Origin: Herbaspirillum sp. RV1423
Lineage (GTDB): Bacteria; Pseudomonadota; Gammaproteobacteria; Burkholderiales; Burkholderiaceae_D
Reading direction: 5' to 3'
Assembly (NCBI RefSeq): GCF_000577615.1
Contig: NZ_CBXX010000005.1
Coordinates: 248,001 to 312,000 of the forward strand
DNA length: 64,000 bases
Both the position numbers and the translations under genes were made by a program. Shown in pieces: positions 27,965-37,125 of this stretch. The notes below the pieces were generated by a model, which made no database searches, was not told the DNA's origin, and worked only from the letters and a program-made list of their open reading frames with translations. The stretch's first letter is position 1, and each line of letters begins with the position of its first letter.

Positions 27965-30439
27965 ATGACCAACGAAAAGAGAGTCTTCATCATGCAGCGC
28001 CAAGGTTTCACTTCCGCAAAGACAGCCGCCATAAAGACCGCAGCCGTCTCCCGGCAGCATTCCCGTTTCAATCTCAAGCCGCTCGCGTTTGCCGCACGGC
28101 TGAGCCTGTCCGCCGCGCTGGCGGGCGGTATCGCGGTCCAGGCCCATGCGCAGACGGCGACGCAAAACATTTCCTACGACATCCCGGCCGGCCCGCTGGC
28201 CGATGCGTTGAATCGCTACGCCCAGCAATCCGGCATTGCGATTGCCGTCGACGCCGACAGGCTGCAGGGCAGGCAAAGCGCCGGTCTCAAGGGCAGCTAC
28301 GGCGTGGAGGAGGGGTTCCGCCTCCTGCTGCGCGATACGGGGTACGAAATGCGTAAGACCGACGCCGGTTACGTCCTCGTTGCGTCCCGTCAGGACGGAC
28401 GCAACGACAGCAGCAGCCTGCCGATGGTGAGCGTGACCGCCGCCGCGGAAAACAGCCTGCACCTCAGCGAACGCGTATCCAGCGGCGCGCTCGGCACCCG
28501 CTCGCAACTGGACACGCCGTTTTCCATGACCGTCGTCAAAGGCGAAGATCTGGCGGAGCGTCAGGTCGCCAAGCTGGGCGACGTCTTTGCGCTGGATGCA
28601 TCGGTCACGGACAACAGCGGCGGCTACAGCAGTTGGGCCAGCTACGTCACCGTGCGCGGCTTGCCGCTGGACTGGCAGAATGCGTACCGCATCGACGGCC
28701 GGCCGTTCATGAGCTACGCCATCACCTTGCCCTACGAGCATTTCGAACAGATCGACTTGCTCAAGGGGTCGTCGGGCTACATGTACGGTTTCGGCGCGCC
28801 GGGCGGCATGATCAACTACGTCACCAAAAGGCCGCCGGGATCGGCCGACGAACCCGTGCGCAGCATCGACATCGGTTTCAGGTCCGATAATATCTGGAGC
28901 GAGCACGTCGACCTCGGCGGCCGGTTCGGCCGGGATGGCATGTTCGGATACCGGCTCAATGCGACGCATGAGCAAGGCGCGACCTTCAACGACGGCGGCG
29001 TCCGCCGCGACACCGTTTCACTGGCGCTGGACGCCAGGCTCACACGCGATCTGAGCTGGGAATTCCAGTCCATGTACCACAACCGCAACTCCGACGACCA
29101 GACGCCGTCGATCAGCACCAGCAAGATTACCGGCGGCGTCCTGCCCGCCGTGCCGGCCGCCGACAACCAGTCGCTGCAGGGCAAGGGGCAGCATCTGAAC
29201 ACCAATTTCCAGTTCTATGCGACCGGCCTGAAATACGCCATCAATCCCGACTGGAAACTCAGCCTGAACTACAGCCACAGCACGTCCAGGCGCAGCCGCA
29301 ATGAATCCGCGCTATACCTGGCCAATGCTGCCGGCGACTATGGCGATACCCGTTCGGACAGCCGCGAAGGACATGTCTTCGACTACTGGCAAGGCATACT
29401 GGAAGGACAGGCCCGCACCGGCTTCATCGAACACCAACTGGTGTTCGGCGCCTCCTGGCAAAAACAGGTCAACGATTACACGATCAGCAGCTTCTACCAG
29501 TCGATCGGCAGCGGCAATCTGTACCGGCAGAACCTCAACGACTACTACAGCGCGACCGACCTGCGCACGTATCACGATTCCGACATCCGGCAACAGGCCC
29601 TGTTCGCCAGCGACACGCTCAAATTCTCCGAGCGATGGTCGCTGCTGGCCGGCCTGCGCTACACCGATTTCGAGCAGAACAGCTACGGCGTGACCGGCGC
29701 GCGCACCGCCCAATACAAGAAAGACGGCGTCGTCACGCCGACGCTGGCGCTGATGTTCAAGCCTGAGCCCGGCACCACCGTCTACACCAGCTATGTCGAA
29801 TCGCTGGAGCAGGGAGGCATTCCCACGATCGATAATTCCAACTACCGATCCACGCTCAAGCCCCTGACCAGCAAGCAATACGAAGTCGGCGTCAAAACCG
29901 GACAGGAACGCTGGAGCGCCACGGCGGCCTTGTTCCGCATCGAACGCAGCGCGGAATACACCGACCCGGCAACCAGGGCGCTGGTGCAGGACGGCCAGTC
30001 GGTCTATCAAGGCCTGGAACTCGGCGCCGCCGTCCAGCCCGGCCGCGACTGGCGGGTATCGGGCAACCTGATGCTGCTCGACACCGAATACAAGAAAGGG
30101 CTGACCTACAACGGCAACCGCGTGGCAGGCGCGCCCGACTTCGTCGTCGCCGGACAAGCGGCTTACCTGGTGCCGCAAGTGAGCGGCCTGAAGCTCTCGG
30201 CCGACGCCAAGTACACCGGCGCCACCATGCTGCGCGCCGCCAACGACATCAAGCTGTCCGGCTACACGCTGTTCAATCTAGGCGCCAGCTACACGACCCG
30301 CATCGGCAAGACCGACACGACTTTCCGCGCGGCCATCAACAACCTGACCGACAAGCATTACTGGGAATACCAGTACGAAAACTGGATCAAGCCCGGCGAT
30401 CCGCGCACCTTCAGTCTCAGCGCCAAGATGGATTTCTGA
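27965..30439 (+). CDS. TonB-dependent siderophore receptor with STN signalling domain
   Basis: An 824-residue outer-membrane receptor. After a long signal region (hydrophobic core LSLSAALAGGIAVQAHA) comes an STN secretin/TonB short domain (ISYDIPAGPLADALNRYAQQ), which contacts FecR, then a TonB-box-like stretch before the plug (STMxxV-type LPMVSVTA). The plug has VTVRGLPLDWQ and the barrel ends in KMDF with a terminal Phe. It imports a ferric siderophore. The start at 27965 or at an ATG 27 bp downstream cannot be settled. A strong terminator follows at 30471-30523. Confidence 0.9.
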   Translation: MTNEKRVFIMQRQGFTSAKTAAIKTAAVSRQHSRFNLKPLAFAARLSLSAALAGGIAVQAHAQTATQNISYDIPAGPLADALNRYAQQSGIAIAVDADRLQGRQSAGLKGSYGVEEGFRLLLRDTGYEMRKTDAGYVLVASRQDGRNDSSSLPMVSVTAAAENSLHLSERVSSGALGTRSQLDTPFSMTVVKGEDLAERQVAKLGDVFALDASVTDNSGGYSSWASYVTVRGLPLDWQNAYRIDGRPFMSYAITLPYEHFEQIDLLKGSSGYMYGFGAPGGMINYVTKRPPGSADEPVRSIDIGFRSDNIWSEHVDLGGRFGRDGMFGYRLNATHEQGATFNDGGVRRDTVSLALDARLTRDLSWEFQSMYHNRNSDDQTPSISTSKITGGVLPAVPAADNQSLQGKGQHLNTNFQFYATGLKYAINPDWKLSLNYSHSTSRRSRNESALYLANAAGDYGDTRSDSREGHVFDYWQGILEGQARTGFIEHQLVFGASWQKQVNDYTISSFYQSIGSGNLYRQNLNDYYSATDLRTYHDSDIRQQALFASDTLKFSERWSLLAGLRYTDFEQNSYGVTGARTAQYKKDGVVTPTLALMFKPEPGTTVYTSYVESLEQGGIPTIDNSNYRSTLKPLTSKQYEVGVKTGQERWSATAALFRIERSAEYTDPATRALVQDGQSVYQGLELGAAVQPGRDWRVSGNLMLLDTEYKKGLTYNGNRVAGAPDFVVAGQAAYLVPQVSGLKLSADAKYTGATMLRAANDIKLSGYTLFNLGASYTTRIGKTDTTFRAAINNLTDKHYWEYQYENWIKPGDPRTFSLSAKMDF

Positions 30440-30470
30440 TCCACCGGCTGCCGGACTGAATAGTCAACCT

Positions 30471-30523
30471 GCCGGCGGTCTTGTCCAGGAATGAAACGGG
30501 CAAGACCGCCCCGGCGTTTTTTT
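30471..30523 (+). terminator. Rho-independent terminator between the siderophore receptor and the PepSY gene
   Basis: GCCGGCGGTCTTG at 30471-30483 pairs with CAAGACCGCC and following GGC at 30501-30515 around a 17-base loop, and seven T residues follow (30517-30523). The downstream PepSY gene starts only 11 bp after the T run, so its mRNA must come from read-through or from a promoter inside the receptor gene or terminator. Confidence 0.85.
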
Positions 30524-30534
30524 GAAGCGATTTT

Positions 30535-31842
30535 ATGCGTGTTGTTTTAGTTCTTCTTCACCGCTGGTTCGGCCTTGGCGTGGCCGTGTTCCTGTTCATC
30601 TCCGGCGCCACCGGAGCGATCATTTCCTGGGATCACGAACTCGACGCCTTGCTCAATCCGACGCTGTTCCACGCCGGCAGCGCGGTGGCCGGCGGCTTTT
30701 CCGGCACTCCCAGGCCCGGACTGGAACTGGCCAACATCGTCGAAGCAAAAGAACCGACGCTGCGCGTCACCTATGTCCTGACCGAAAGCGAACCCGGCCA
30801 CACCATTCCCATGATGGTCGAGCCGCGCCTCGACCCGGCCACCGGCAAACCCTATGCGCTCGGCTACAACCAGATCGCGGTCGATCCCGTCAGCGCCGAC
30901 ATCCAGGGCCGGCGCATGTGGGGCGCCATCTCGCTGAGCCGAGAAAACCTGCTGCCTTTCCTCTACAAGCTGCACTACACCATGCACCTGCCGGAGGTCG
31001 GCGGCATCGAGCTTGGCATCTGGCTCATGGGCCTGGTCGGCATCGTCTGGGCGCTGGATTGCTTCATTGCGCTGTGGCTGTCTTTTCCCAATTGGAAAAG
31101 CTGGCGCAAGTCGTTCGCGTTTCGCTGGAAAGAGGGCGGCCACAAGCTCAATTTCGACCTGCATCGTTCCGGCGGCGTCTGGGTCTGGATCCTGCTGCTG
31201 ATCCTCGCCGTGACCTCGGTGTCGATGAACCTCGACCGCCAGGTCATGCGACCGATCATCAAGGTATTCTCGACCGTGACGCCGACCGCGTTCGACACGC
31301 GTGTACCGGTCGCGGCGGACAAGGTCGCGCAGCCGAAGATCACGCGCGAACAAGTGGTGCGAATGGCGAGCGAAGAGGGCAGGCGCCGTGGCTTTGAGGT
31401 GCCGGCCGGCGGCGTGTTCTATTCATCCATGTTCGGCTTGTACGGCGTCGGTTTCTTCGCGCCCGGCAACGACCACGGCGACATCGGCCTCGGCAACGCC
31501 TGGCTGTACTACGACGCCGCCACCGGCAAGCCGGAAGGCGCGAAGATCCCCGGCACGGGCAGCGCCGGCGACCTGTTCATGCAGGCGCAGTTTCCGCTGC
31601 ATTCGGGCCGCATCCTCGGCGTGCCGGGGCGCATCCTGATCTCGCTGATGGGCGCCATGGTCGCCATGCTTAGCGTCACCGGCGTGGCGATCTGGTTGCG
31701 CAAGCGCCAGGCGCGCGTGCGGCAAAAGATCAAGGCCATGGAGCAAGCCCGTGCAGCCGCGCCGCAAGTAACGGCAAAGGCAAAGGCAGAGGCGAGAGAC
31801 GAAGGAAATGCGGGCGGAGGACAAAGCGCATCGCTGTCCTGA
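30535..31842 (+). CDS. PepSY-associated transmembrane protein (PiuB-like, iron reductase type)
   Basis: A 435-residue membrane protein with about four helices. The N-terminal LHRWFGLGVAVFLFISGATG and the later DLHRSGGVWVWILLLILAVT are the paired His-containing helices of PepSY_TM proteins, which lie next to siderophore receptors and are thought to reduce ferric siderophores at the inner membrane. The C-terminus is Lys/Ala-rich. It directly follows the receptor gene, but a strong terminator ends 11 bp before its ATG, and the ribosome site (GAAG) is weak. Confidence 0.83.
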   Translation: MRVVLVLLHRWFGLGVAVFLFISGATGAIISWDHELDALLNPTLFHAGSAVAGGFSGTPRPGLELANIVEAKEPTLRVTYVLTESEPGHTIPMMVEPRLDPATGKPYALGYNQIAVDPVSADIQGRRMWGAISLSRENLLPFLYKLHYTMHLPEVGGIELGIWLMGLVGIVWALDCFIALWLSFPNWKSWRKSFAFRWKEGGHKLNFDLHRSGGVWVWILLLILAVTSVSMNLDRQVMRPIIKVFSTVTPTAFDTRVPVAADKVAQPKITREQVVRMASEEGRRRGFEVPAGGVFYSSMFGLYGVGFFAPGNDHGDIGLGNAWLYYDAATGKPEGAKIPGTGSAGDLFMQAQFPLHSGRILGVPGRILISLMGAMVAMLSVTGVAIWLRKRQARVRQKIKAMEQARAAAPQVTAKAKAEARDEGNAGGGQSASLS

Positions 31843-31973
31843 GCGCGGCCATCGTCCGGAATGTCGAAATACGGGCTCAGATGCGAAACCAAAAAGCGCG
31901 TATTCCACTCTGAGAGAGCGCCATGCCCCTCTTATGGGGCGGGCATCTTTCAATATTATTTCTGGATACGGAT

Positions 31974-32270
31974 ATGACTGATAGCAAGCAAATCAAGGCG
32001 TTCATCGTCGATGACAAGGGGCAGCTCACGCCGGTGGCGGCGAGTTCCCTGGTTCTCGAATTTTCCCCGGAAAGCTCGCTGGAAATTTCGTGGAAAGGAC
32101 AGCATCCCGACGATCCGCGTCCGGTACATGTCCAAATCTGGGGCGGAAGATGTCCGAGGGAGGACTGGTCGGAAGAAGACATCCGGCAGCGTTCCTCGCA
32201 AGTGGCGATCCTCCCGGCAGGGGGCAATCTGGTTCTGGTTCATCCGTATTCGTTGCCTGACCGGACCTGA
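31974..32270 (+). CDS. Small hypothetical protein
   Basis: A 98-residue protein without signal peptide or membrane helix, probably beta-rich (VDDKGQLTPVAASSLVLEF, then VHVQIWGGRC). I use the ATG at 31974, which begins MTDSKQIK; an in-frame codon upstream at 31923 falls in a GC-rich stem-loop and is less likely. The upstream GGATACGGAT is only a weak ribosome site. I do not recognise the family. Base composition fits the genome. Confidence 0.5.
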   Translation: MTDSKQIKAFIVDDKGQLTPVAASSLVLEFSPESSLEISWKGQHPDDPRPVHVQIWGGRCPREDWSEEDIRQRSSQVAILPAGGNLVLVHPYSLPDRT

Positions 32271-32323
32271 GTATACGGAAGCCCGGCCCTGACAGCATCG
32301 GAACCGCCGGCCGCGGCCAGGCA

Positions 32324-33184
32324 TCACTCCAGCATCGCATCCAGCCCGGCCGTCAGCTCATTCAACGGCGGCATCGCCCGGTCGGCGCGATCCTTGGCAT
32401 GCGCCACCAGCGCCGGCACCCAACCGGCGTCGACGTTCAGGCGTTTGCCGATAATCGTTGGATAGCCCTCGGTCATTTCTTCATCGCTCAGCTCCAGCAC
32501 TTCGGCGCGGGCGCGCCAGGCGCCGAGGTGGACCCAGGCGGCGGCTTTGTTGATCGGGGTGGATGCAAGCGGGGCGGGGATGTCCTTCAGGGCGGTTGAC
32601 AGCGACTCCGGGAAGTTCCATATCTTCGCCAGTTCGGCGGAGACATCGGCATAGTGGAAGCCGAGTTTCTCTTTTTCCAGCGCGGCGCGTCCAGCGTCCA
32701 GCACGTTCATTTCCTTGTCCAGCGGCATCACTTCGGCCGGCGCGACGGCATGCAGTTGCAACTGCCCGATGCCGTGCATCATGCCCAGCGTGAATGCGGT
32801 GTCGCCGTTGTCTCCGCCTTTTTGCGCCAGCCAGCGCGCCGCGCAGGCGGTGTACAGGTTGTAGCGCCAGAACTGCTGCAAGTCCATGCCCTTGGTGTTC
32901 TTGAACGCGGCGACCATGCCGTTGCCCAGCACCAGGTTACGTACCATCACGAAACCGAGCATGCGCAGCGCATCGTCGACGGTGCCGACCGTGCGCGAGA
33001 CGTGGAAGTAGGCGGAATTGGCCAGGCGCAACAATTTGGCGGCCAAGGCGGGGTCGCTGGCGATGAGATGCGCAATTTCGGCTGCGGAGATGTCTTCGGA
33101 ATTGAAGCTCTCGATGAGTTGCTGTACGACCTTGGGGACGGTGGGCAGCTTGTTGGGCTGGTCAACGAGGTTCTTCAGTTCCAT
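32324..33184 (-). CDS. HDOD domain signalling protein
   Basis: A 286-residue cytoplasmic protein whose body is an HDOD domain (LPTVPKVVQQLIESFNSEDI, then IASDPALAAKLLRLANSAYF and GFVMVRNLVLGNG). HDOD proteins relate to HD phosphohydrolases but lack the metal site and act in signalling and stress regulation. I start it at the ATG at 33184 (MELKNLV) with AAGGGAA upstream; a longer frame reaching 33445 crosses the promoter of the divergent DUF3141 gene. Confidence 0.85.
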   Translation of the reverse strand: MELKNLVDQPNKLPTVPKVVQQLIESFNSEDISAAEIAHLIASDPALAAKLLRLANSAYFHVSRTVGTVDDALRMLGFVMVRNLVLGNGMVAAFKNTKGMDLQQFWRYNLYTACAARWLAQKGGDNGDTAFTLGMMHGIGQLQLHAVAPAEVMPLDKEMNVLDAGRAALEKEKLGFHYADVSAELAKIWNFPESLSTALKDIPAPLASTPINKAAAWVHLGAWRARAEVLELSDEEMTEGYPTIIGKRLNVDAGWVPALVAHAKDRADRAMPPLNELTAGLDAMLE

Positions 33185-33347
33185 GCGATGTTCCCTTTGT
33201 ATCGATTCGGTAACGCTGACTTCACAAGTTCTGCACTCAATCAAGAGAATTACGGTTTTATTGTCGCAGAGATCATGCATTTTAATCGTCTCTTTATCGG
33301 TATGATGGTCGAGAATGTTGTATATCCCATCAATCAGGAGTGGACTC

Positions 33348-35726
33348 ATGGCAACGCGCAAGACACCGGCAGCAACCCGGCAAGACCAGGAAGCCGCATC
33401 GCCGGCCGTTCCTGCATTGGGAATGCCGCAATTGGGCGACGTCAATGCTTATCTGACGGACGCCATGCAGCGCACCTTTTTATTCCTCGACACCTTGCTC
33501 GACCGCGGCAACAATTACCTGGAGCATCTGGACCAGGGCACGCCGCCATTGCTGAAGTTCGACCATGAACTGGTCATGGACGGGCACGACCTGCCCAATC
33601 CCTGCAATTACGCCTTGCTGCGCCTGCAACCGCCGGCCGACATGCCGGTCAAGCCGGACGCGCGCCCGGTGATTGTGGTCGATCCGCGCGCCGGGCATGG
33701 CCCGGGCATCGGCGGCTTCAAGTTCGATTCGGAAGTCGGCATGGCCATGCGCGCCGGACACACCGTGTATTTCGTCACGTTCCGGCCCGAGCCGGAAGAC
33801 GGCCAGACGCTGCTGACCGTGATGGATACCGAAGCGCTGTTCATCGAGGAAGTCATCCGGCGTCATCCGCAATGCCAGGCCAAGCCGGTCGTGATCGGCA
33901 ACTGCCAGGCCGGCTGGGCCATGATGGCCCTGGATGCGCGGCGGCCCGAGCTGTTCGGCCCGCTGATGATGGTCGGCGCGCCGGTGTCCTACTGGGCCGG
34001 CAGCTCGACGCTGAACCCGATGCGGTACAGCGGCGCCTCGCTGGGCGGTTCCTGGCTGGCGTCGCTGACCAGCGACCTCGGCGCCGACCGTTTCGACGGC
34101 GCCTCCCTGGTCGAGAATTTTGAAAAGCTCAATCCCGCCAACACCTGGTGGAACAAGTATTACAACCTCTGGTCCGGCGTCGACACCGAAGCCGAGCGTT
34201 TCCTCGAATTCGAGCGCTGGTGGGGCGGCTACTTCCGCATGACCGGCAGCGAGATCGAATCCATCGTCGAAAACCTGTTCGTCGGCAACAAGCTTGCGCG
34301 CGGCGAGATGGTGGTCGGCGGCAAACCGATCGACCTGCGCAATATCACCGCGCCGATCGTGGTGTTCGCCTCCTGGGGCGACAACATCACGCCGCCGCCG
34401 CAGGCGCTGAACTGGATCATCGATACCTGGGGCGACGAGCGCGCCATTGCCGCCGCCGGGCGCACCATCATTTATGTGCTGCACGAGAGCGTCGGCCATC
34501 TCGGCATCTTCGTCGGCGGTTCGATTGCGCTGAAGGAGCACGACCAGCTCGTCACCTCGCTCGATGTGATCGAAAGCCTGCCGCCCGGCCTGTACGAAAT
34601 GAAGCTCGAAGCCAAGGCCGGCAAAGACGAGCAGCGTTGGGACGAACTGGAGCCGGGCGACTATACGGTGCATTACCAGCACCGCACCATGGAAGACATC
34701 CGCAAGATCAATCCGGAAGGCCGCGAAGAAGAGGCAATGTTTTCCACCATCGCGCAATGGTCGGAGTTCAACGCCAATCTCTACAAGACCTATGTGCGTC
34801 CGTGGGTGAAAATGACCGCCACGCGTGAAGTCGCCGACGCCATGGTCAAGCTCAATCCGCTGCGCATGCAGCGTCAGTTGTTCTCGGACAGCTTCCCGCT
34901 GGCGCCATTCATCCGCCGGCAAGCCGCCGAGGCGCGGGCCCATCGCGCGAGCGTCGGCGACGACCATCCGCTCAAGCAACTGGAAAAGAAGATGGCCCGG
35001 CAGATCACCGAGGAGCTGAACACCTATCGCGATCGCCGCGATGCGCGCACGGTCAGGACGACGCGCCAACTGTTCGGTCCCAACGGTCTGGGCGCCTGGC
35101 TCAAACCGCATGAACCCGACGCGGTGGTGGCGCATGAGCGCGCCTTGCGCGAGCTGGAGGCCTATCGCGAATCGGCGCTGGCGCATATCACCGAAGGCGG
35201 ATTCGCCGAAGCCGTATGCCGCATCGTGGTGGCAGGAATGATCTCGATCGGCGCCTTTGAACGCCGCAGCCTGCGCCTGGCGCGCCTGCTGGCGCAATTG
35301 CCGATGCATGCGAGCGTCTCGTCCAAGACCAACTGGGTGCAATTGCTCAAGGATCAGGCGCGCATCACGGCGGTGGCGCCGGTGGAAGCCCTGAACGCGC
35401 TGGAGCAGATATTGCCCGACACGGCCACGCGCGAGCGCGCGCTGGCGGTGTCGGCGGCGGTGATGATGATCGAACCGACGCTGGCCAATCCCAGGTCCGA
35501 GATCATCGAATTCCTGATCGGCACCCTGGGCGTGAATCCGCAACGCGTGATCGGACTGGCGCGCAAGCTGACCGATGCGCTGGAAAAGCCGGAGACGAAA
35601 ATCGCGAAGCCGAAAGCAAAAGCGGCGCCCAGGGCGCCGCTGAAAGCCAAGGCAACGAAGGCCAAGGCCGGTGTAAAAAAGGCTGCCGTCAAGCCGCGGG
35701 GCAAGACGGCAGCAAAGGCGGCTTAG
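33348..35726 (+). CDS. DUF3141 protein, PhaC-like alpha/beta hydrolase with a Lys/Ala-rich tail
   Basis: A 792-residue protein matching DUF3141, a family related to poly-hydroxyalkanoate synthases. A lipase-type box GNCQAG has Cys186 as a possible nucleophile (PhaC enzymes use G-x-C-x-G). An Asp at about 345 (ASWGDNITPP) and a His at about 384 (VGHLGIF) could complete a triad. The last 40 or so residues are almost only Lys, Ala and Pro (AKAKPKAKAAPRAPLKAKA), like histone-H1 or phasin/PhaF tails that bind DNA or granules. AGGAG precedes the ATG at 33348. The role is unknown; a link to PHA metabolism is inference. Confidence 0.82.
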   Translation: MATRKTPAATRQDQEAASPAVPALGMPQLGDVNAYLTDAMQRTFLFLDTLLDRGNNYLEHLDQGTPPLLKFDHELVMDGHDLPNPCNYALLRLQPPADMPVKPDARPVIVVDPRAGHGPGIGGFKFDSEVGMAMRAGHTVYFVTFRPEPEDGQTLLTVMDTEALFIEEVIRRHPQCQAKPVVIGNCQAGWAMMALDARRPELFGPLMMVGAPVSYWAGSSTLNPMRYSGASLGGSWLASLTSDLGADRFDGASLVENFEKLNPANTWWNKYYNLWSGVDTEAERFLEFERWWGGYFRMTGSEIESIVENLFVGNKLARGEMVVGGKPIDLRNITAPIVVFASWGDNITPPPQALNWIIDTWGDERAIAAAGRTIIYVLHESVGHLGIFVGGSIALKEHDQLVTSLDVIESLPPGLYEMKLEAKAGKDEQRWDELEPGDYTVHYQHRTMEDIRKINPEGREEEAMFSTIAQWSEFNANLYKTYVRPWVKMTATREVADAMVKLNPLRMQRQLFSDSFPLAPFIRRQAAEARAHRASVGDDHPLKQLEKKMARQITEELNTYRDRRDARTVRTTRQLFGPNGLGAWLKPHEPDAVVAHERALRELEAYRESALAHITEGGFAEAVCRIVVAGMISIGAFERRSLRLARLLAQLPMHASVSSKTNWVQLLKDQARITAVAPVEALNALEQILPDTATRERALAVSAAVMMIEPTLANPRSEIIEFLIGTLGVNPQRVIGLARKLTDALEKPETKIAKPKAKAAPRAPLKAKATKAKAGVKKAAVKPRGKTAAKAA

Positions 35727-35754
35727 TACTACGGTATGCCCACCGCTAAGCCGC
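35718..35754. terminator. Hairpin shared by two convergent gene ends
   Basis: GCGGCTTAG (35718-35726) and CTAAGCCGC (35746-35754) are perfect 9-bp complements and include the stop codons of the DUF3141 gene and of the desaturase gene. There is no T run on either side, so termination would be weak or Rho-assisted. It is listed as a possible bidirectional transcript-end structure. Confidence 0.35.
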
Positions 35755-36846
35755 TTCCACAACCCTTAACGGGACGCTCGTCGGGCGACCCTTGAAATCC
35801 GTCCAGCACAGGCGATCGAAGTCGTACAGCTTGCAACGACGCGCCGTGTCGAAATACCAGCGCCAGGAAAATTTCTGGATCACGATGCGGCCGGGCAGCA
35901 TGGTCTCCAGCATTTTCTGCGCCTTTTTGAGGCGATATAAAGGCACGCTCATGTCGACGTGATGAGCGGTGTGCTCCATGATGTGATGCAGCGCCGCGCC
36001 GATGCCGTGACGGAAGGTCAGGTGCACGGTGGTCGACACGAAAGGCTGTGCGGCCGCCCATTCCGACTTGTCCTTGTACCAGGCCACGCTGGTGTGGGTA
36101 TGGTGGACGTACACGACGAAGCCGATCATGGCTTTCCAGAACAATATCGGCACCACGAAGGCGGTCAGCAGCAAGACCCAGAACGATTGTCCGCTGGCCT
36201 GGGCGGCAAACGCCAGGCCGCCGATCCAGATTGCGGCAACCGCGGTGACCAGCACGCCGTCCCAGGTGAATTCGGCGCGCCGCGTCGGCATCTGCCGGCG
36301 CGAGGGGAAATACATCCTCTTCCACCACATATCCACCATGTAGTACAGCCACGGCGTCCAGCCGCTGCGGTAGATGCGCTCCAGCTTCTGGCGCCAGCGC
36401 GGCAGGGCGCGGAATTCTTCCAGCGAGCGCGGTTGCCAGACGAAATCGAAACCCTTGAGGTTGGTGTAGCCGTGATGCACGACGTTATGGCCGACCGACC
36501 ACAGGCTGTAGGGCGTCAGCGACGGCATGAACACCAGCCGGCCGAGCCAGGTGTTAAGCCGGCGATGCACCGTGAAACTTTGATGGCTGGCATCATGGCC
36601 AAGGATGAACAGGCGGCCGATGATGAAACCGGTCAGCATGCCCAGCAAGACTTTGGCGACGATGTTGGACACCCACACGGTCGCCGTCAGCGACAGGCCG
36701 AACAGGAAAAAGTCCAGCACCACCAGCGCAATCGCCAGCGGCGTGCTGCGCGCGACGATGGGTTCGAGCCAGGAGCGGATGATTTTCCGGTGCGGCATGG
36801 GCGCATGCGGATTGATGGGGGGCAAAACGGTGTCGGGATGTTGCAT
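35746..36846 (-). CDS. Membrane fatty acid desaturase
   Basis: A 366-residue integral membrane di-iron desaturase. The three histidine boxes are present: HDASH (GHDASHQSF), HNVVHHGY and HTAHHVD, separated by pairs of membrane helices. It introduces a double bond into acyl chains of membrane lipids, probably under cold or low-fluidity conditions. The start at 36846 is the first ATG of a clean frame. It is convergent with the DUF3141 gene; functional linkage is not implied. Confidence 0.88.
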   Translation of the reverse strand: MQHPDTVLPPINPHAPMPHRKIIRSWLEPIVARSTPLAIALVVLDFFLFGLSLTATVWVSNIVAKVLLGMLTGFIIGRLFILGHDASHQSFTVHRRLNTWLGRLVFMPSLTPYSLWSVGHNVVHHGYTNLKGFDFVWQPRSLEEFRALPRWRQKLERIYRSGWTPWLYYMVDMWWKRMYFPSRRQMPTRRAEFTWDGVLVTAVAAIWIGGLAFAAQASGQSFWVLLLTAFVVPILFWKAMIGFVVYVHHTHTSVAWYKDKSEWAAAQPFVSTTVHLTFRHGIGAALHHIMEHTAHHVDMSVPLYRLKKAQKMLETMLPGRIVIQKFSWRWYFDTARRCKLYDFDRLCWTDFKGRPTSVPLRVVEAA

Positions 36847-36924
36847 GAGATAAAACCTTAAAACGTTGTTGTGGCGTTTCTTTATACGAGTGGATGTCGG
36901 TCGGCGGCTTTTTGCGGCACTATT

Positions 36925-37095
36925 GGATCCCGGCGTTCGCCGGGACGAATGGCTATGTTTTTGACGTTGAGAATGACTTCAACGCACAACGATGAACAAG
37001 GCGATGAAGGCTTGGAAAAACATCGCCGACAGTCATTCATCCGGAGATCGTCACATTTCCTCCGTCGTCCCGGCGAACGCCGGGACCCAGCGGCG
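36925..37095. repeat. REP-like pair, copies C and D
   Basis: Two REP palindromes face each other across about 120 bp: TCCCGGC-GTTC-GCCGGGA at 36928-36945 and GTCCCGGC-GAAC-GCCGGGAC at 37067-37086. The flanks (GGATCC, ACGA, CCCAGCG) match the family seen elsewhere. They fill most of the 279-bp gap between the desaturase and ompW genes. The sequence between them shows no gene. Confidence 0.75.
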
Positions 37096-37125
37096 TCAAC
37101 AAGCAGCCCCGTCAAACCCTCATGG

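Noticed and set aside
33480..35762. Long minus-strand frame opposite the DUF3141 gene (about 760 codons)
   Set aside because: No domain and a skewed His/Arg/Ala composition; DUF3141 on the + strand has the catalytic-type motifs.
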